Shown here piece by piece: positions 14,889 to 23,405 of a stretch of DNA of 41,470 bases (positions are counted from its first letter, which is position 1; each line of letters opens with the position of its first letter). The stretch is from contig JAFYIZ010000014.1 of NCBI GenBank assembly GCA_017538365.1, positions 1 through 41,470 of the forward strand, given 5' to 3'. The position numbers and the translations under genes were made by a program. Source of the DNA: a bacterium. Its GTDB lineage: Bacteria; UBP6; UBA1177. A model generated the notes under the pieces. The model made no database searches and was not told the DNA's origin. It saw only the letters and a program-made list of their open reading frames with translations.

Positions 14889-17800
14889 CTATTTACAAGT
14901 CATAATATCAAGAATGACCTGATCGGTCTTTTCCATTCCTTCCGAAGCGACAGTCGCTAAGTTTTTGATCGTTTTTTCGATGTCGCGCTCGATTATTCCG
15001 TCAGTTTCAGAAATTTCGATGTTTTCAATAGCCAAAAGTGCGCTCTGCAAAGCTGCGTTTATCGTTGTCGAAACTTTGAGTGCGCAGCCCGCCTTCGCGC
15101 CGTCGCAGATCATGCCGGAGATGTTTCCGATCATGTTTTTGATTGCGTAGTTTATCTGCGGAAGTCCGCCGCCCATGAGGTAGACTATTCCGCACGAAGC
15201 ACCGGTCGAAGCTGTGACTGTGCCGCAGAGAGCAGAAAGTTTCGACATGAATTCTTTCAAGTGTATCGCGATCAGATTGCCCAAATAAAGTGCGCGGATG
15301 AGTTTTTCTTCACTTGCACCTAGTCTTTCGGCAGTTGCAACTATCGGCATCATTACGGTGATTCCCTGATTTCCGCTGCCCGAATTGCTCATTACGGGAA
15401 GTGTGCAGCCTGCCATTCTCGCATCACTTGCCGCAGCGGTGAGAGCCATCGCGTAGTTTGCAAGATCGTCGCACAAAATTCCTTTTTTGACATTTAGACG
15501 AAGGGTTTTGCCGACGCGCAACCCGTAGTCGCCGCTTAAGCCTTCGTGAGCTATCCTTTTATTCATTTCGGCGCCTTCAAGAACGTAGCGGATCTTCTCA
15601 AGCGGCACTTTGTTGATGAAATTCCAGATCCCTTCGACAGTCATGTGGTATTCCTGCGTTTTTTCCTCGCTTTCCTTGTCGAATGAAAAGGCATTGCACG
15701 ATTTCTGCGAAACGATCTTTCCGTTGAGTTCAGTGAGAACTATGTTCGTGTGGCTGCCGCAGATAAGGGTACGCGCGCAGTTTTTGCCGCTGAAGCAAGC
15801 CGCTTCGATGTAGAGTTTGTCGACCTGCTCTTTGAGCGTGATCGCTATTTTTTCTTCTCTTACCATCTTTTTGGCTTCTTCGATCTCTTCGGGAGTAACA
15901 TCGCTCAGCACTTCAAGCTCTTTTGCCGGGTCTCCGCCCGTGATGCCGAGTGCAGCCGCGATCGGTAGTCCTACCATCCCTGTTCCCGGAATGCCGACAC
16001 CGAGGCCGTTTTTGATGATGTTTCCGCTGAGGGCGATCTCCGCTCTTTCGATTTTGCCGCCTAAAAGTTTCGTCGAAGTCGCCGCCGCAAGTGCAACCGC
16101 AATAGGTTCAGTGCAGCCGAGCGCCGGAACAACCTCGCTGTTGAAAGCATCGATGTAAAGCTGGTAATCCATCTCATCCTCTTTTTCTCTATTTTCAACT
16201 ACTTTAAAATCAGTAAAAACGCGGTATTCGTAGGCTTTGAGCTGCATGAAAAAGCCGTGCTCGAAAATATCTTCAGTTTTTATCGTGTATTCATTGCCCG
16301 AGATAAGTTCCTTGAAGTGTACAAAAGTTCCTTTTTCTTGTTTAAGTCCGAGTGCAAAATCGAGATTTATCCGCTTCAAAGCTCCGTCAGATTTATCTAA
16401 CCAAGCGCAGCTCTGCTTGATCCAGCCTGAAGTCTCCGCAAATTTGTTGTGGTAGAAAACAAGCACTTTGCTCTCTCCCCAGCCGTTTGAATATGCGAAA
16501 ACATTCTCATCGACCGAGCCGTCAGCTTTGTAGAAATCGTAGAAGTGGAAGTCGTCAACGTGAGCAAAAAGACGGCGAAGGTGAAGAAGCGGGAAAATCT
16601 CGCGTTCGTGCCGCTCGACGAGAGCCTGATTGACTTCCTCGTTTTTGTAGGCGCGGCGGTATTCCATGCCGTATTTTTCGGAAAATCCTTCGATCTGACC
16701 GTGCCCGAACATCGGAAGACCGGGCATCGTGATCATAAGCAGCGTAACACCGAAGTATTTGTCATTGTCGCCGAACTGCGCGACCGCCGTCTCCTCATCG
16801 GGGTTGTTGAGGAAGTTGACATACCTTTCGAGAATGTGCGGGTCGAATTCGAGAACGCTTTTTACAGACTGCCTGTATTTCGCATTTTCCTCGTTTTTCA
16901 TAAAGTTCATGAACGCGCTGTTGTAGACGCGGTGCATTCCCAGAGTCCGCACGAAATATCCTTCCATAAGCCAGAAAGCCTCGGCCAGAAGCAGCGTTTC
17001 GGGTGCCTCTACTGCGACTCTGTCAACGACTTCGCGCCAGAATTCTTTCGGGAAAAGTTTGTTGAACTCTTCATTCGTAAGACCGTGTTCGGCCCGCGAT
17101 GCAATGTCGCCGCCGCTTCCCGGTTCGGGGAACCAGAGCCTGTGATAGTGCCTTTTTGCAAGCGTCATCGCCGCATCGAACCTGATGACGGGGAAGTTTT
17201 TCGCGATCTTTATTATGGTCTGAATGACCTGTTCGCGGACATCTTCACGCATATAGTTGAGCTGCGCCGTATCGTTCCACGGCATGCATGTTCCGTCGTT
17301 TCCGTGGTAGATGTAGTCGGTCTTTCCCGTTCTGAAATCGACCCGTTTGAATGTGACCGCCGCATCGCTTTTTGAATAGTAGTGGTCTTCGATGTAAATG
17401 CCGATATTCGGGTCGCTCGAGAGGTTTTCGCCGTTGTAGGTGTATGCGGGGAAGGGCGGGGTATCAGTCGAAATGAACCATTCGGGATGCTCGCTCACCC
17501 ATTTTGAATCAATTGCTGTGTGGTTGGGGACCATGTCGCTTGCAAGTCTGATACCGTATCTCCACGCCCTTTCGCGAAGATTCTGCATAGCCGATTCGCC
17601 GCCTAATTCCGCAGCTATCTCGTAGTCGTAAAGCGAGTACGCGCTTGCCGCAGCCTCGGGATTTCCCATTATCTGCTTGATGCGCCTCGATGCCTTGCTG
17701 CGCTCCCAAAGCCCGATGAGCCAGAGAGCCGTAAAACCGCGTCTGGACAAGGTTTCGAGCTCTTCATCGGGAATTCTGTCGAGCGTGTGGATGTCAGCTG

Positions 17801-18746
17801 AATATTTTTTTGAAAGCTGATCTAACCAGACAAATATATTTTTTGCAATCATTACAACGCGCGGCATCCAGAGAGAATCTTCGGAAAAATTTTCGTTTTC
17901 AGGATCCCCGTCGCCCCAGCCTGAAAGCAGCGAATCACGCGTAAGTGCAGGAAAATCTGCGTTTGAGACCGGTCCGAAAACAGGTTTTGTCTCTTCTTTT
18001 ATGATGTCGGCAGAGAGGAGAAGCATTTTCGAAAAACGCGCCGCTATCTTTACTCCCCAGTTTTTGCGGATGAATTCAAGCTGACCCGCCAAAGAGTCAG
18101 GAGAAGCCTTGAACGGAGCGCGCAGAAGTTCGAGAACGGAGATTTTTTCTCCTCTCAGACCGATTTTTGGGCTGCTTTCGAAAAAGTTCTCGGCAACATC
18201 AAAAAACTTGCCGTAAGCGGGATTCTTTTCAAGAGTTTCGTCACCGAAAAGCTCTTCAAACTGCGAAAAAGCGGGGTTTTCATTGGCAATTTTAAGAAGA
18301 ATGAGTTCTTCGAGTTCGGTGAGTTTGTTTTCAGTTCCGTTGGTCGAAGCGGCAAAAAATTCAGCCGCGCTCATTCCGCCTGTCATAACCTCATTAGTCG
18401 GAAATTCTTTGATAAAATCGACCATTAAAGCCTTTGTTGAATCACTGCCAAGCTCATTTTCCGCCTTTTCAAACAGTTTTTTTAAGAAATCGGGAAAAAT
18501 CTCAGTCCTATAAAGATGGAAAATATAGTGCTCGATCTCGTCGATAAGCCCCATCGCATAAAGGTTTCCCGGAGTTATGTGCTTTTTGCTCTTCTCTTCG
18601 GCAAACTTCGTATTGAGTTTGTGGGCAAAATCTTTTGCCGCCGCAAAATCGGCGAAAACGACATTTCCCGAAATCGAAAAAAGTTCTTTTGAAAGCTGAA
18701 AACGCTCTCTCGAAGCGCGTTTTACATGAAAATGATTCGTCTGCAT
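14889..18746 (-). CDS. GH13 alpha-amylase-like enzyme joined in frame to an L-cysteine desulfidase (UPF0597/CyuA)-like domain
   Basis: One uninterrupted 1285-residue frame. Residues 1 to about 855 form an amylase-family protein: an N-terminal helical extension (about 300 residues), then the TIM barrel with region I 'SDMVPNH' (Asp404, Asn408, His409), nucleophile region 'RFDAAMTLAKRH' (Asp524), acid/base Glu589 in 'LLLAEAFW', and Asp662 in 'GDND', where the usual His-Asp is Asn-Asp. Residues 859-1285 match the full 427-residue length of the UPF0597/CyuA desulfidase family ('ALGCTEPIAVALAAA', 'NSGSGNQGIT', 'ICDGAKAGCALKVS'), which uses an iron-sulfur cluster to release sulfide, pyruvate and ammonia from cysteine. 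The junction carries its own ribosome-binding site and ATG, so both a fusion and a separate desulfidase may be made. No signal peptide is seen; the location is cytosolic. Confidence 0.85.
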   Translation of the reverse strand: MQTNHFHVKRASRERFQLSKELFSISGNVVFADFAAAKDFAHKLNTKFAEEKSKKHITPGNLYAMGLIDEIEHYIFHLYRTEIFPDFLKKLFEKAENELGSDSTKALMVDFIKEFPTNEVMTGGMSAAEFFAASTNGTENKLTELEELILLKIANENPAFSQFEELFGDETLEKNPAYGKFFDVAENFFESSPKIGLRGEKISVLELLRAPFKASPDSLAGQLEFIRKNWGVKIAARFSKMLLLSADIIKEETKPVFGPVSNADFPALTRDSLLSGWGDGDPENENFSEDSLWMPRVVMIAKNIFVWLDQLSKKYSADIHTLDRIPDEELETLSRRGFTALWLIGLWERSKASRRIKQIMGNPEAAASAYSLYDYEIAAELGGESAMQNLRERAWRYGIRLASDMVPNHTAIDSKWVSEHPEWFISTDTPPFPAYTYNGENLSSDPNIGIYIEDHYYSKSDAAVTFKRVDFRTGKTDYIYHGNDGTCMPWNDTAQLNYMREDVREQVIQTIIKIAKNFPVIRFDAAMTLAKRHYHRLWFPEPGSGGDIASRAEHGLTNEEFNKLFPKEFWREVVDRVAVEAPETLLLAEAFWLMEGYFVRTLGMHRVYNSAFMNFMKNEENAKYRQSVKSVLEFDPHILERYVNFLNNPDEETAVAQFGDNDKYFGVTLLMITMPGLPMFGHGQIEGFSEKYGMEYRRAYKNEEVNQALVERHEREIFPLLHLRRLFAHVDDFHFYDFYKADGSVDENVFAYSNGWGESKVLVFYHNKFAETSGWIKQSCAWLDKSDGALKRINLDFALGLKQEKGTFVHFKELISGNEYTIKTEDIFEHGFFMQLKAYEYRVFTDFKVVENREKEDEMDYQLYIDAFNSEVVPALGCTEPIAVALAAATSTKLLGGKIERAEIALSGNIIKNGLGVGIPGTGMVGLPIAAALGITGGDPAKELEVLSDVTPEEIEEAKKMVREEKIAITLKEQVDKLYIEAACFSGKNCARTLICGSHTNIVLTELNGKIVSQKSCNAFSFDKESEEKTQEYHMTVEGIWNFINKVPLEKIRYVLEGAEMNKRIAHEGLSGDYGLRVGKTLRLNVKKGILCDDLANYAMALTAAASDARMAGCTLPVMSNSGSGNQGITVMMPIVATAERLGASEEKLIRALYLGNLIAIHLKEFMSKLSALCGTVTASTGASCGIVYLMGGGLPQINYAIKNMIGNISGMICDGAKAGCALKVSTTINAALQSALLAIENIEISETDGIIERDIEKTIKNLATVASEGMEKTDQVILDIMTCK
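16170..16190 (-). promoter_or_regulatory. Internal ribosome-binding site and ATG at the amylase/desulfidase junction
   Basis: On the minus strand AGAGG followed by five bases precedes ATG (16172-16170), codon 859 of the long frame. Translation from here would give exactly one complete UPF0597/CyuA protein (MDYQLYIDAFNSEV...). The upstream amylase domain ends just before ('VFTDFKVVEN'). The arrangement looks like two genes whose separating stop codon is absent. Confidence 0.65.
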
Positions 18747-18774
18747 GCTCCCTCCGGTTAAAAAAGAACAAACG

Positions 18775-18802
18775 AGTATAATTGCATCTTTTTTGATGTC
18801 AA
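18775..18802 (-). promoter_or_regulatory. Strong sigma70-type promoter of the amylase-desulfidase gene
   Basis: TTGACA (18802-18797), a 16-base spacer and TATACT (18780-18775) lie 28 bases before the start at 18746, which itself has GGAGGGAG. The block GTTGACATCAAAAAA is identical to that of the yqeY promoter. Confidence 0.7.
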
Positions 18803-18966
18803 CGCGGGCAGTGAAAGAATGAAAAGTGTAAAATTGTTGTATTTTAATTCTTGAAAATCAAATCATTAAATATAAATAAAACTTGATTTTTTAGATTTTA
18901 TATTCATAATATATTTGTAAAAAGTTTTTTGTAAATTTGAAATGTGGAAGAAAAATATCTGTTATC

Positions 18967-18972
18967 TATAAT
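18967..18972 (+). promoter_or_regulatory. Candidate -10 element for dinD
   Basis: TATAAT lies 22 bases before the dinD start in a very AT-rich tract (18840-18990). No good -35 at 16-18 bases is visible; TTGAAA at 18937-18942 is too far away. I saw no clear LexA-box palindrome here. Confidence 0.35.
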
Positions 18973-18994
18973 TTAAATAAAAGAGAGGAGAGAG

Positions 18995-19828
18995 ATGGAT
19001 TTAGTGAAGTATGACGAAAATTTGTTCGAGAACATTAAGCATGTGAACGAGTACGGGCAGGAATTCTGGTATGCGAGGGAATTACAGCCGTTGCTTGAGT
19101 ATTCACAATGGCGACGTTTTGCTGAGGCGATTGAACGAGCCAAAACCGCGTGTGCCAACAGCGGGCATGATGTCGCCGACCATTTTGCCGAGGTCGGCAA
19201 AATGGTCGAAATCGGTTCGGGAACAAAACGCAATGTTGAAGATTATGAACTTTCCCGCTACGCCTGCTATCTGATTGTAATGAACGGAGATCCTCGAAAA
19301 GAAGTCATCGCGCTCGGTCAGACTTATTTTGCGGTGAAAACGCGTCAGCAGGAACTTATTGAAGATTATGAAAAACTGACTGAGGAGCAGAAGCGTTTAG
19401 CTATCAGAAACGAGATGAAACGGCATAATATCGCACTTGCCGATGCAGCCCACAAAGCGGGCGTTCAGCAGCCGATTGATTACGCTGTTTTTCAGAATTA
19501 CGGTTATATGGGATTATATAACGGACTTAAAGCGCAGGACATAAAGGAACGTAAAGGTTTGAAGAAAAACCAGAACATCCTTGATTTTATGGGAAGCACC
19601 GAACTTGCCGCCAATCTCTTTCGCGCAACGCAAACGGAAGAAAAACTTCGCCGCGAGAATATTCAGAACAAAAACGAAGCCAACCAGACCCATTACGAAG
19701 TCGGCAAAAAAGTCCGTCAGACCATAGCCGATCTGGGCGGCACTATGCCGGAAGACCTTCCGACACCCGAAAAAAGCACCAAACAGATTGAAAAAGAGCA
19801 GGAAAAGAAAAAAATCGAAGACAAATAA
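18995..19828 (+). CDS. dinD: DNA damage-inducible protein D (DinD)
   Basis: A 277-residue protein matching DinD in length and order. The N-terminal BRO-N-like part contains 'NEYGQEFWYARELQPLLEYSQW', the phrase typical of DinD. The middle has 'DYELSRYACYLIVMNGDPRKEVIALGQTYFAVKTRQQE', in pieces, and the C-terminal half 'GLYNGLKAQDIKERKGL' and 'ILDFMGSTELAANLFRATQTEEKL'. In E. coli DinD is SOS-regulated and interferes with RecA-mediated strand exchange; the family is often carried by mobile regions. It ends in a Lys/Glu tail. The ribosome-binding site GAGAGGAGAGAG directly precedes the ATG. It stands alone between minus-strand genes, consistent with acquisition as a single gene. Confidence 0.93.
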   Translation: MDLVKYDENLFENIKHVNEYGQEFWYARELQPLLEYSQWRRFAEAIERAKTACANSGHDVADHFAEVGKMVEIGSGTKRNVEDYELSRYACYLIVMNGDPRKEVIALGQTYFAVKTRQQELIEDYEKLTEEQKRLAIRNEMKRHNIALADAAHKAGVQQPIDYAVFQNYGYMGLYNGLKAQDIKERKGLKKNQNILDFMGSTELAANLFRATQTEEKLRRENIQNKNEANQTHYEVGKKVRQTIADLGGTMPEDLPTPEKSTKQIEKEQEKKKIEDK

Positions 19829-19909
19829 GAATCACAGACAGTAGTTAACGAAATTCATATCGACAAAAATCTCCTGAAAAATCAAGCCCTTGTTTTGTGA
19901 AACCGTGCG

Positions 19910-22228
19910 CTAATCAGCATTGCGGACACAAAGAACGTAGAGAGAGTAAATTGGATCTTTGATGAAATTTCCGACATCGCCGTTTGGGAAGTTCAATGTT
20001 ACAGCGTGTGCCGGAGCTCCTGAGAGAGTTGATGAAGACCAGAAAGAGTTGTTTTGTATATCAGGAAAGTCCGAAAGAGGTTCGCTTTGTTTATCATAAT
20101 TTAATAGTGACGCCAATTCATTTTTATTGGGTAAGCGCCAATCCGAATAGTTGGCATAATTTGAATCATCACAGTATTTGAGCGCTTCCCGCCAACTTTT
20201 TGACACAGACTCTTTCTGCCACATTAGACCTGTTGTAGAATCTTTAACGACCTCCTTTCCGCTCTCTGATGTTGTCGTGAAAATACCTTTTGACATTATG
20301 TCGCCATGGACACAAAGAACTTTAAAACTTCTTGTTTTTTCGGTGTAATAACTTGTTTTCCCGTGAGAAGTCTGAAATTCATAAGCATATTGAGTATTGC
20401 CGAAATATTCTGTTGATGTCCATAGGTATCCGTCATCAGGTATATTGGTAAAATTTGAATTTATTGCAGGTTTGTATCTGCTGTTGTCTACAATAGTCAA
20501 AAGCTCCGAAGGATTCGGAACACGCCAGTTGTTAATTCCTGCGTAATTCGAGCTGTTCAATTCATTGCAGTGTGTCGCACGGTTTGCCCAAGTGTATGTG
20601 CTTGAGGAGGGTGACTGTTCCCAGATAAGTCCGGTATTGTTGTCAATGACTGTGCCTGCCTGCGCTCCAGTTCCCAAAGTAAAACTCTGCGCTACACATT
20701 TGTTTGAGTTGTGCGCATCCTGACCGTAAAAATCGTCACTCGATGATGACTGGCAGGTAATCTCCGAAGATTCGTTGTAGCATTTATTCAGGCCTGTGCA
20801 GATGTTGCCAAGTGTAAGCGGTTTATCAATACAACCCTTTTCTGCTCCACGCCAATAATATCCTGAAACGCATTTGCAGGAGTAATTCTGCCATGAGTGT
20901 GCCGTGCAATTTCCTGTCGAATTTGAAAGACCGTTGCATGGAGCGGATTCGCAGGGATTTACACAAGCCGAACCATTCCAGAAATAACCGTTTTCGCATC
21001 CGCAGGAATAATTTGTTGCACTTATTGCAGAGCATATTTCTGTTGAATTTGAAAGACCGTTGCATGGATCGGATTCGCAGGGATTAACACAAGTTGAACC
21101 GTTCCAAAAAAAGTCTGTGACGCATTTAAAGTGGCATTCTCCTGCGTCTTCGCTGTATACTGTATTTACAGAGGAAGTCCATTCTCCGCTTACATATTCC
21201 TGAGTATACGATGATTCGCCGTTCCAAACAGTATTGGCAGGTTTATCACTGCAAGGAACGGTTTTTGTACACTTGTTTTGCGAGCTGTTCCATGTTCCAT
21301 TTGCCGCGGCGCATTCTTCTTCAGCAGTAATTTGTGTACTGCCGTCGGCGTTTCTGACACAACGGACATTGTAGTTAAGGACGAAGTTGTCGTTGGAGCG
21401 AACGCTTCCGCTGTCGAAATGCACGTCCCATGCGTATCCATACTCATTTGATAGAATAGAGGAAGACCAGAGTACATCCGTGTCTCCGAATTTACTGTAT
21501 TTACCAGTTGAATCCGATGAACAGCCGCTGCATGCATCATTTCGGCAGTCAGTATATGACAGACAGGAATCGGTAACACCGCATGAACTACCTGTCTGAG
21601 TTGCAGAGCAATTCTGAATAAGTGTTCTCAGCTCGCTGATATTCGGTAGGTGCCAGCCGCTGCTGTAACCGCCGTAATTTGATGAATTTAAACCCGAGCA
21701 GTGATCTTTTGCCGCCTGCCAAGCCATAGTACCGGATGCCTTTTCTGACCAGATGTAGCCGGTTGATGAATCCTGGCACGGGAATGATGTCGTTGACGCG
21801 CTGCACTCGGGAAGTGTTGTCTGACCGCTGATATTGTCTGAATCATCCATTTCGTCTTCATCCGACTCGTTATCAGTTTCAGTGTCGGTATCTTCAACAG
21901 GCTTTGTATCTGTGTCGGAATCATCCGAACCGGTATCCGTATTGTCATCATGAACGGAGTCGCCTTGATCCGGTGCGGTATCTGTCGAATCATTGTCGGT
22001 TATGCCGGAATCTGATGAATCATCAGTGTCAGTTTTTTCATCTTCGTCGTTACCTGGCTCAGTGTCGGTTTTATCCGAATCGTCGTCAGTTTCATCAGAA
22101 TCGCTGTCGTTATCCGGAATGTATGCTTCGGAATTTTTATCGTACGGATTATCAAACTTGGTGTTCAGATCGCATGAAAGCAGAAAGAACAATGAAATAA
22201 TAAATAAAATCAAAAATTTGATTCTCAT
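19910..22228 (-). CDS. Surface lipoprotein with three DUF1566 (Lcl-type) domains and EGF-like repeats
   Basis: A 772-residue lipoprotein: signal MRIKFLILFIISLFFLLSC with Cys19, then an Asp/Thr/Ser/Glu-rich spacer (about 38-140) that should extend the protein from the membrane. DUF1566/Lcl C-terminal-type domains are seen at about 145-300 ('GYSSGWHLPNISELRTLI', 'DVLWSSSI', 'VRCVRN'), 515-645 ('NTGLIWEQ', 'NNWRVPNPSELLTIVDN') and 655-772 ('TGLMWQKE', 'YSDWRLPNKNELASLL', 'VLCVRNAD'). Between the first and second are Cys-rich EGF-like modules (about 355-470) with 'NPCES.PCNGLSNST' twice. The Lcl domain is linked to collagen-like adhesins in Legionella, so adhesion or ligand binding is plausible. 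AGGAGG five bases before ATG supports the start. It follows the CsgG-like gene by nine bases and is probably co-transcribed. Confidence 0.8.
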   Translation of the reverse strand: MRIKFLILFIISLFFLLSCDLNTKFDNPYDKNSEAYIPDNDSDSDETDDDSDKTDTEPGNDEDEKTDTDDSSDSGITDNDSTDTAPDQGDSVHDDNTDTGSDDSDTDTKPVEDTDTETDNESDEDEMDDSDNISGQTTLPECSASTTSFPCQDSSTGYIWSEKASGTMAWQAAKDHCSGLNSSNYGGYSSGWHLPNISELRTLIQNCSATQTGSSCGVTDSCLSYTDCRNDACSGCSSDSTGKYSKFGDTDVLWSSSILSNEYGYAWDVHFDSGSVRSNDNFVLNYNVRCVRNADGSTQITAEEECAAANGTWNSSQNKCTKTVPCSDKPANTVWNGESSYTQEYVSGEWTSSVNTVYSEDAGECHFKCVTDFFWNGSTCVNPCESDPCNGLSNSTEICSAISATNYSCGCENGYFWNGSACVNPCESAPCNGLSNSTGNCTAHSWQNYSCKCVSGYYWRGAEKGCIDKPLTLGNICTGLNKCYNESSEITCQSSSSDDFYGQDAHNSNKCVAQSFTLGTGAQAGTVIDNNTGLIWEQSPSSSTYTWANRATHCNELNSSNYAGINNWRVPNPSELLTIVDNSRYKPAINSNFTNIPDDGYLWTSTEYFGNTQYAYEFQTSHGKTSYYTEKTRSFKVLCVHGDIMSKGIFTTTSESGKEVVKDSTTGLMWQKESVSKSWREALKYCDDSNYANYSDWRLPNKNELASLLNYDKQSEPLSDFPDIQNNSFWSSSTLSGAPAHAVTLNFPNGDVGNFIKDPIYSLYVLCVRNAD
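20914..21165. repeat. 126-bp tandem direct repeat encoding EGF-like modules
   Basis: The sequence starting CTGTCGAATTTGAAAGACCG at 20914 recurs as CTGTTGAATTTGAAAGACCG at 21040, an offset of 126 bases (42 codons). The first roughly 60 bases of each unit are nearly identical, including TTGCATGGA.CGGATTCGCA; the rest has diverged. Recent internal duplication of one EGF-like module is the simplest explanation. Confidence 0.75.
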
Positions 22229-22237
22229 GTTAACCTC

Positions 22238-23323
22238 CTACCATCTCAACGCGAACTGAATTGTTCCGTCTGCCGGATTTGCTCCAAGCGAGAGGTTGTA
22301 TTTTTTATTAACCTCTTTTTCACCTTCAAACTCGATGCTGTAAAAAGTTATGCCTGTTGCAATCAGGGCAACGCCGACACCGATTCCGACACCACCTAAA
22401 ATCAGGTAGGTTTTGTATTTGCTTTCGGCATCAGAAGTCTTTTTGCGGAAATGGTCTATCGTTTCCTGATCCCGCGCGTTTCGGTATTCTTCCAGATATT
22501 TGTCGTGGTCTTTTTTCGCTTTGCTCATCCCGTAGAATGAAACGCCGCCGAGAGCGCCGACAACGACCCCGGCAACAAGTGTGGAAGTTGCAATTGCAAG
22601 CCTTTTGCTTCTTCCGGCCTGGTTGAGTTCGTCTTTGATTTTACGGGTTTCTTCTTCTGCCTTTCTTTTTTCTTCCTCAGCTTTCTGTTGTTCCGCAGCT
22701 TTCTGCTGTTCTTCAGATTTTCTTTTCTCTTCTTCGGCTTTTATTTTTTCTTTCTTTTCTTTTTCATCGTTGCTTGTGTCAGGTTTAACTGTTTCAGGCT
22801 GTCTGTTTTCCTGAACCGTCACTGTTCCGGCATGGCGGCTGATTGTCGTTCCGACAATTTGTTCCACGATTTTGTCGAGAGCCAGGGCAAGCGATCGTTC
22901 AGAACCGTCGAAAGTCTGCTTCGCTCCGACGATGGTTGCTTCTTTTGCAAGGTCGATAAGCTCGGAAGTTATTGTGTAAAATCCGCCGAAAAAACTTATT
23001 GTTGTTCTCAGAATCGTATCTGCCGACAAAGCCTGACCGAGCGGAATCTGACAGTTTTTGTCATTGCATGCTTTGTAGGATTCCTTTTTCATCTCCTTGA
23101 TCATTGCCTTTTCCTGGCGCTCTTTTGCGATAACGATATACTTGTTTGTACTGACAAACGCGCCGCGGATATATTCTGTTGCACCTGCAAGAGTTTCCGG
23201 AGAGAGTGTTCCGCTCAGATCCTCAAACTCCATAACGGCCAGCTTCTGCTTGTCATCATCACCGTCGGCAAAAAGCTGTAACGAGAGCAAACAGAACAAG
23301 AAAACCAAAGACAATTTTTTCAT
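22238..23323 (-). CDS. CsgG/LpoB-like exported protein with coiled coil and two membrane helices
   Basis: A 361-residue protein starting MKKLSLVFLFCLLSLQLFA, a Sec signal. Residues 25-165 ('LAVMEFEDLSGTLSPETLAG', 'YIVIAKERQEKAMIKEM', 'ADTILRTTISFFGGFYTITSELIDL' in pieces) follow the CsgG/LpoB/TolB-N pattern of a small periplasmic domain that scores activity as 'CNDKNCQIPLGQALSAD'. A highly charged Lys/Glu/Gln coiled coil follows (about 190-235), then hydrophobic helices near 238-262 and 304-328. This architecture recurs in deltaproteobacterial genomes next to surface lipoproteins; its function is unknown. ATG at 23323 with GGAG is chosen over an ATG ten codons upstream because it directly starts the signal peptide. 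It lies nine bases upstream of the DUF1566 lipoprotein gene. Confidence 0.65.
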   Translation of the reverse strand: MKKLSLVFLFCLLSLQLFADGDDDKQKLAVMEFEDLSGTLSPETLAGATEYIRGAFVSTNKYIVIAKERQEKAMIKEMKKESYKACNDKNCQIPLGQALSADTILRTTISFFGGFYTITSELIDLAKEATIVGAKQTFDGSERSLALALDKIVEQIVGTTISRHAGTVTVQENRQPETVKPDTSNDEKEKKEKIKAEEEKRKSEEQQKAAEQQKAEEEKRKAEEETRKIKDELNQAGRSKRLAIATSTLVAGVVVGALGGVSFYGMSKAKKDHDKYLEEYRNARDQETIDHFRKKTSDAESKYKTYLILGGVGIGVGVALIATGITFYSIEFEGEKEVNKKYNLSLGANPADGTIQFALRW

Positions 23324-23405
23324 TTTCTTCTCCACGAACCCAAAAAACCGCAAAATTGTAGGTGCTTAAAACGTAATGGCAAGAATTTTTGGAAACAAAT
23401 CGATT

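Noticed and set aside
16545-17375. Plus-strand open frame of 276 codons
   Set aside because: Antisense to the GH13 catalytic barrel, which has all catalytic regions; no independent signal.
20914-21165. Possible CRISPR array (repeated units)
   Set aside because: Only two units, 126 bp apart, in frame within a gene and explained by EGF-like module duplication; no cas genes.
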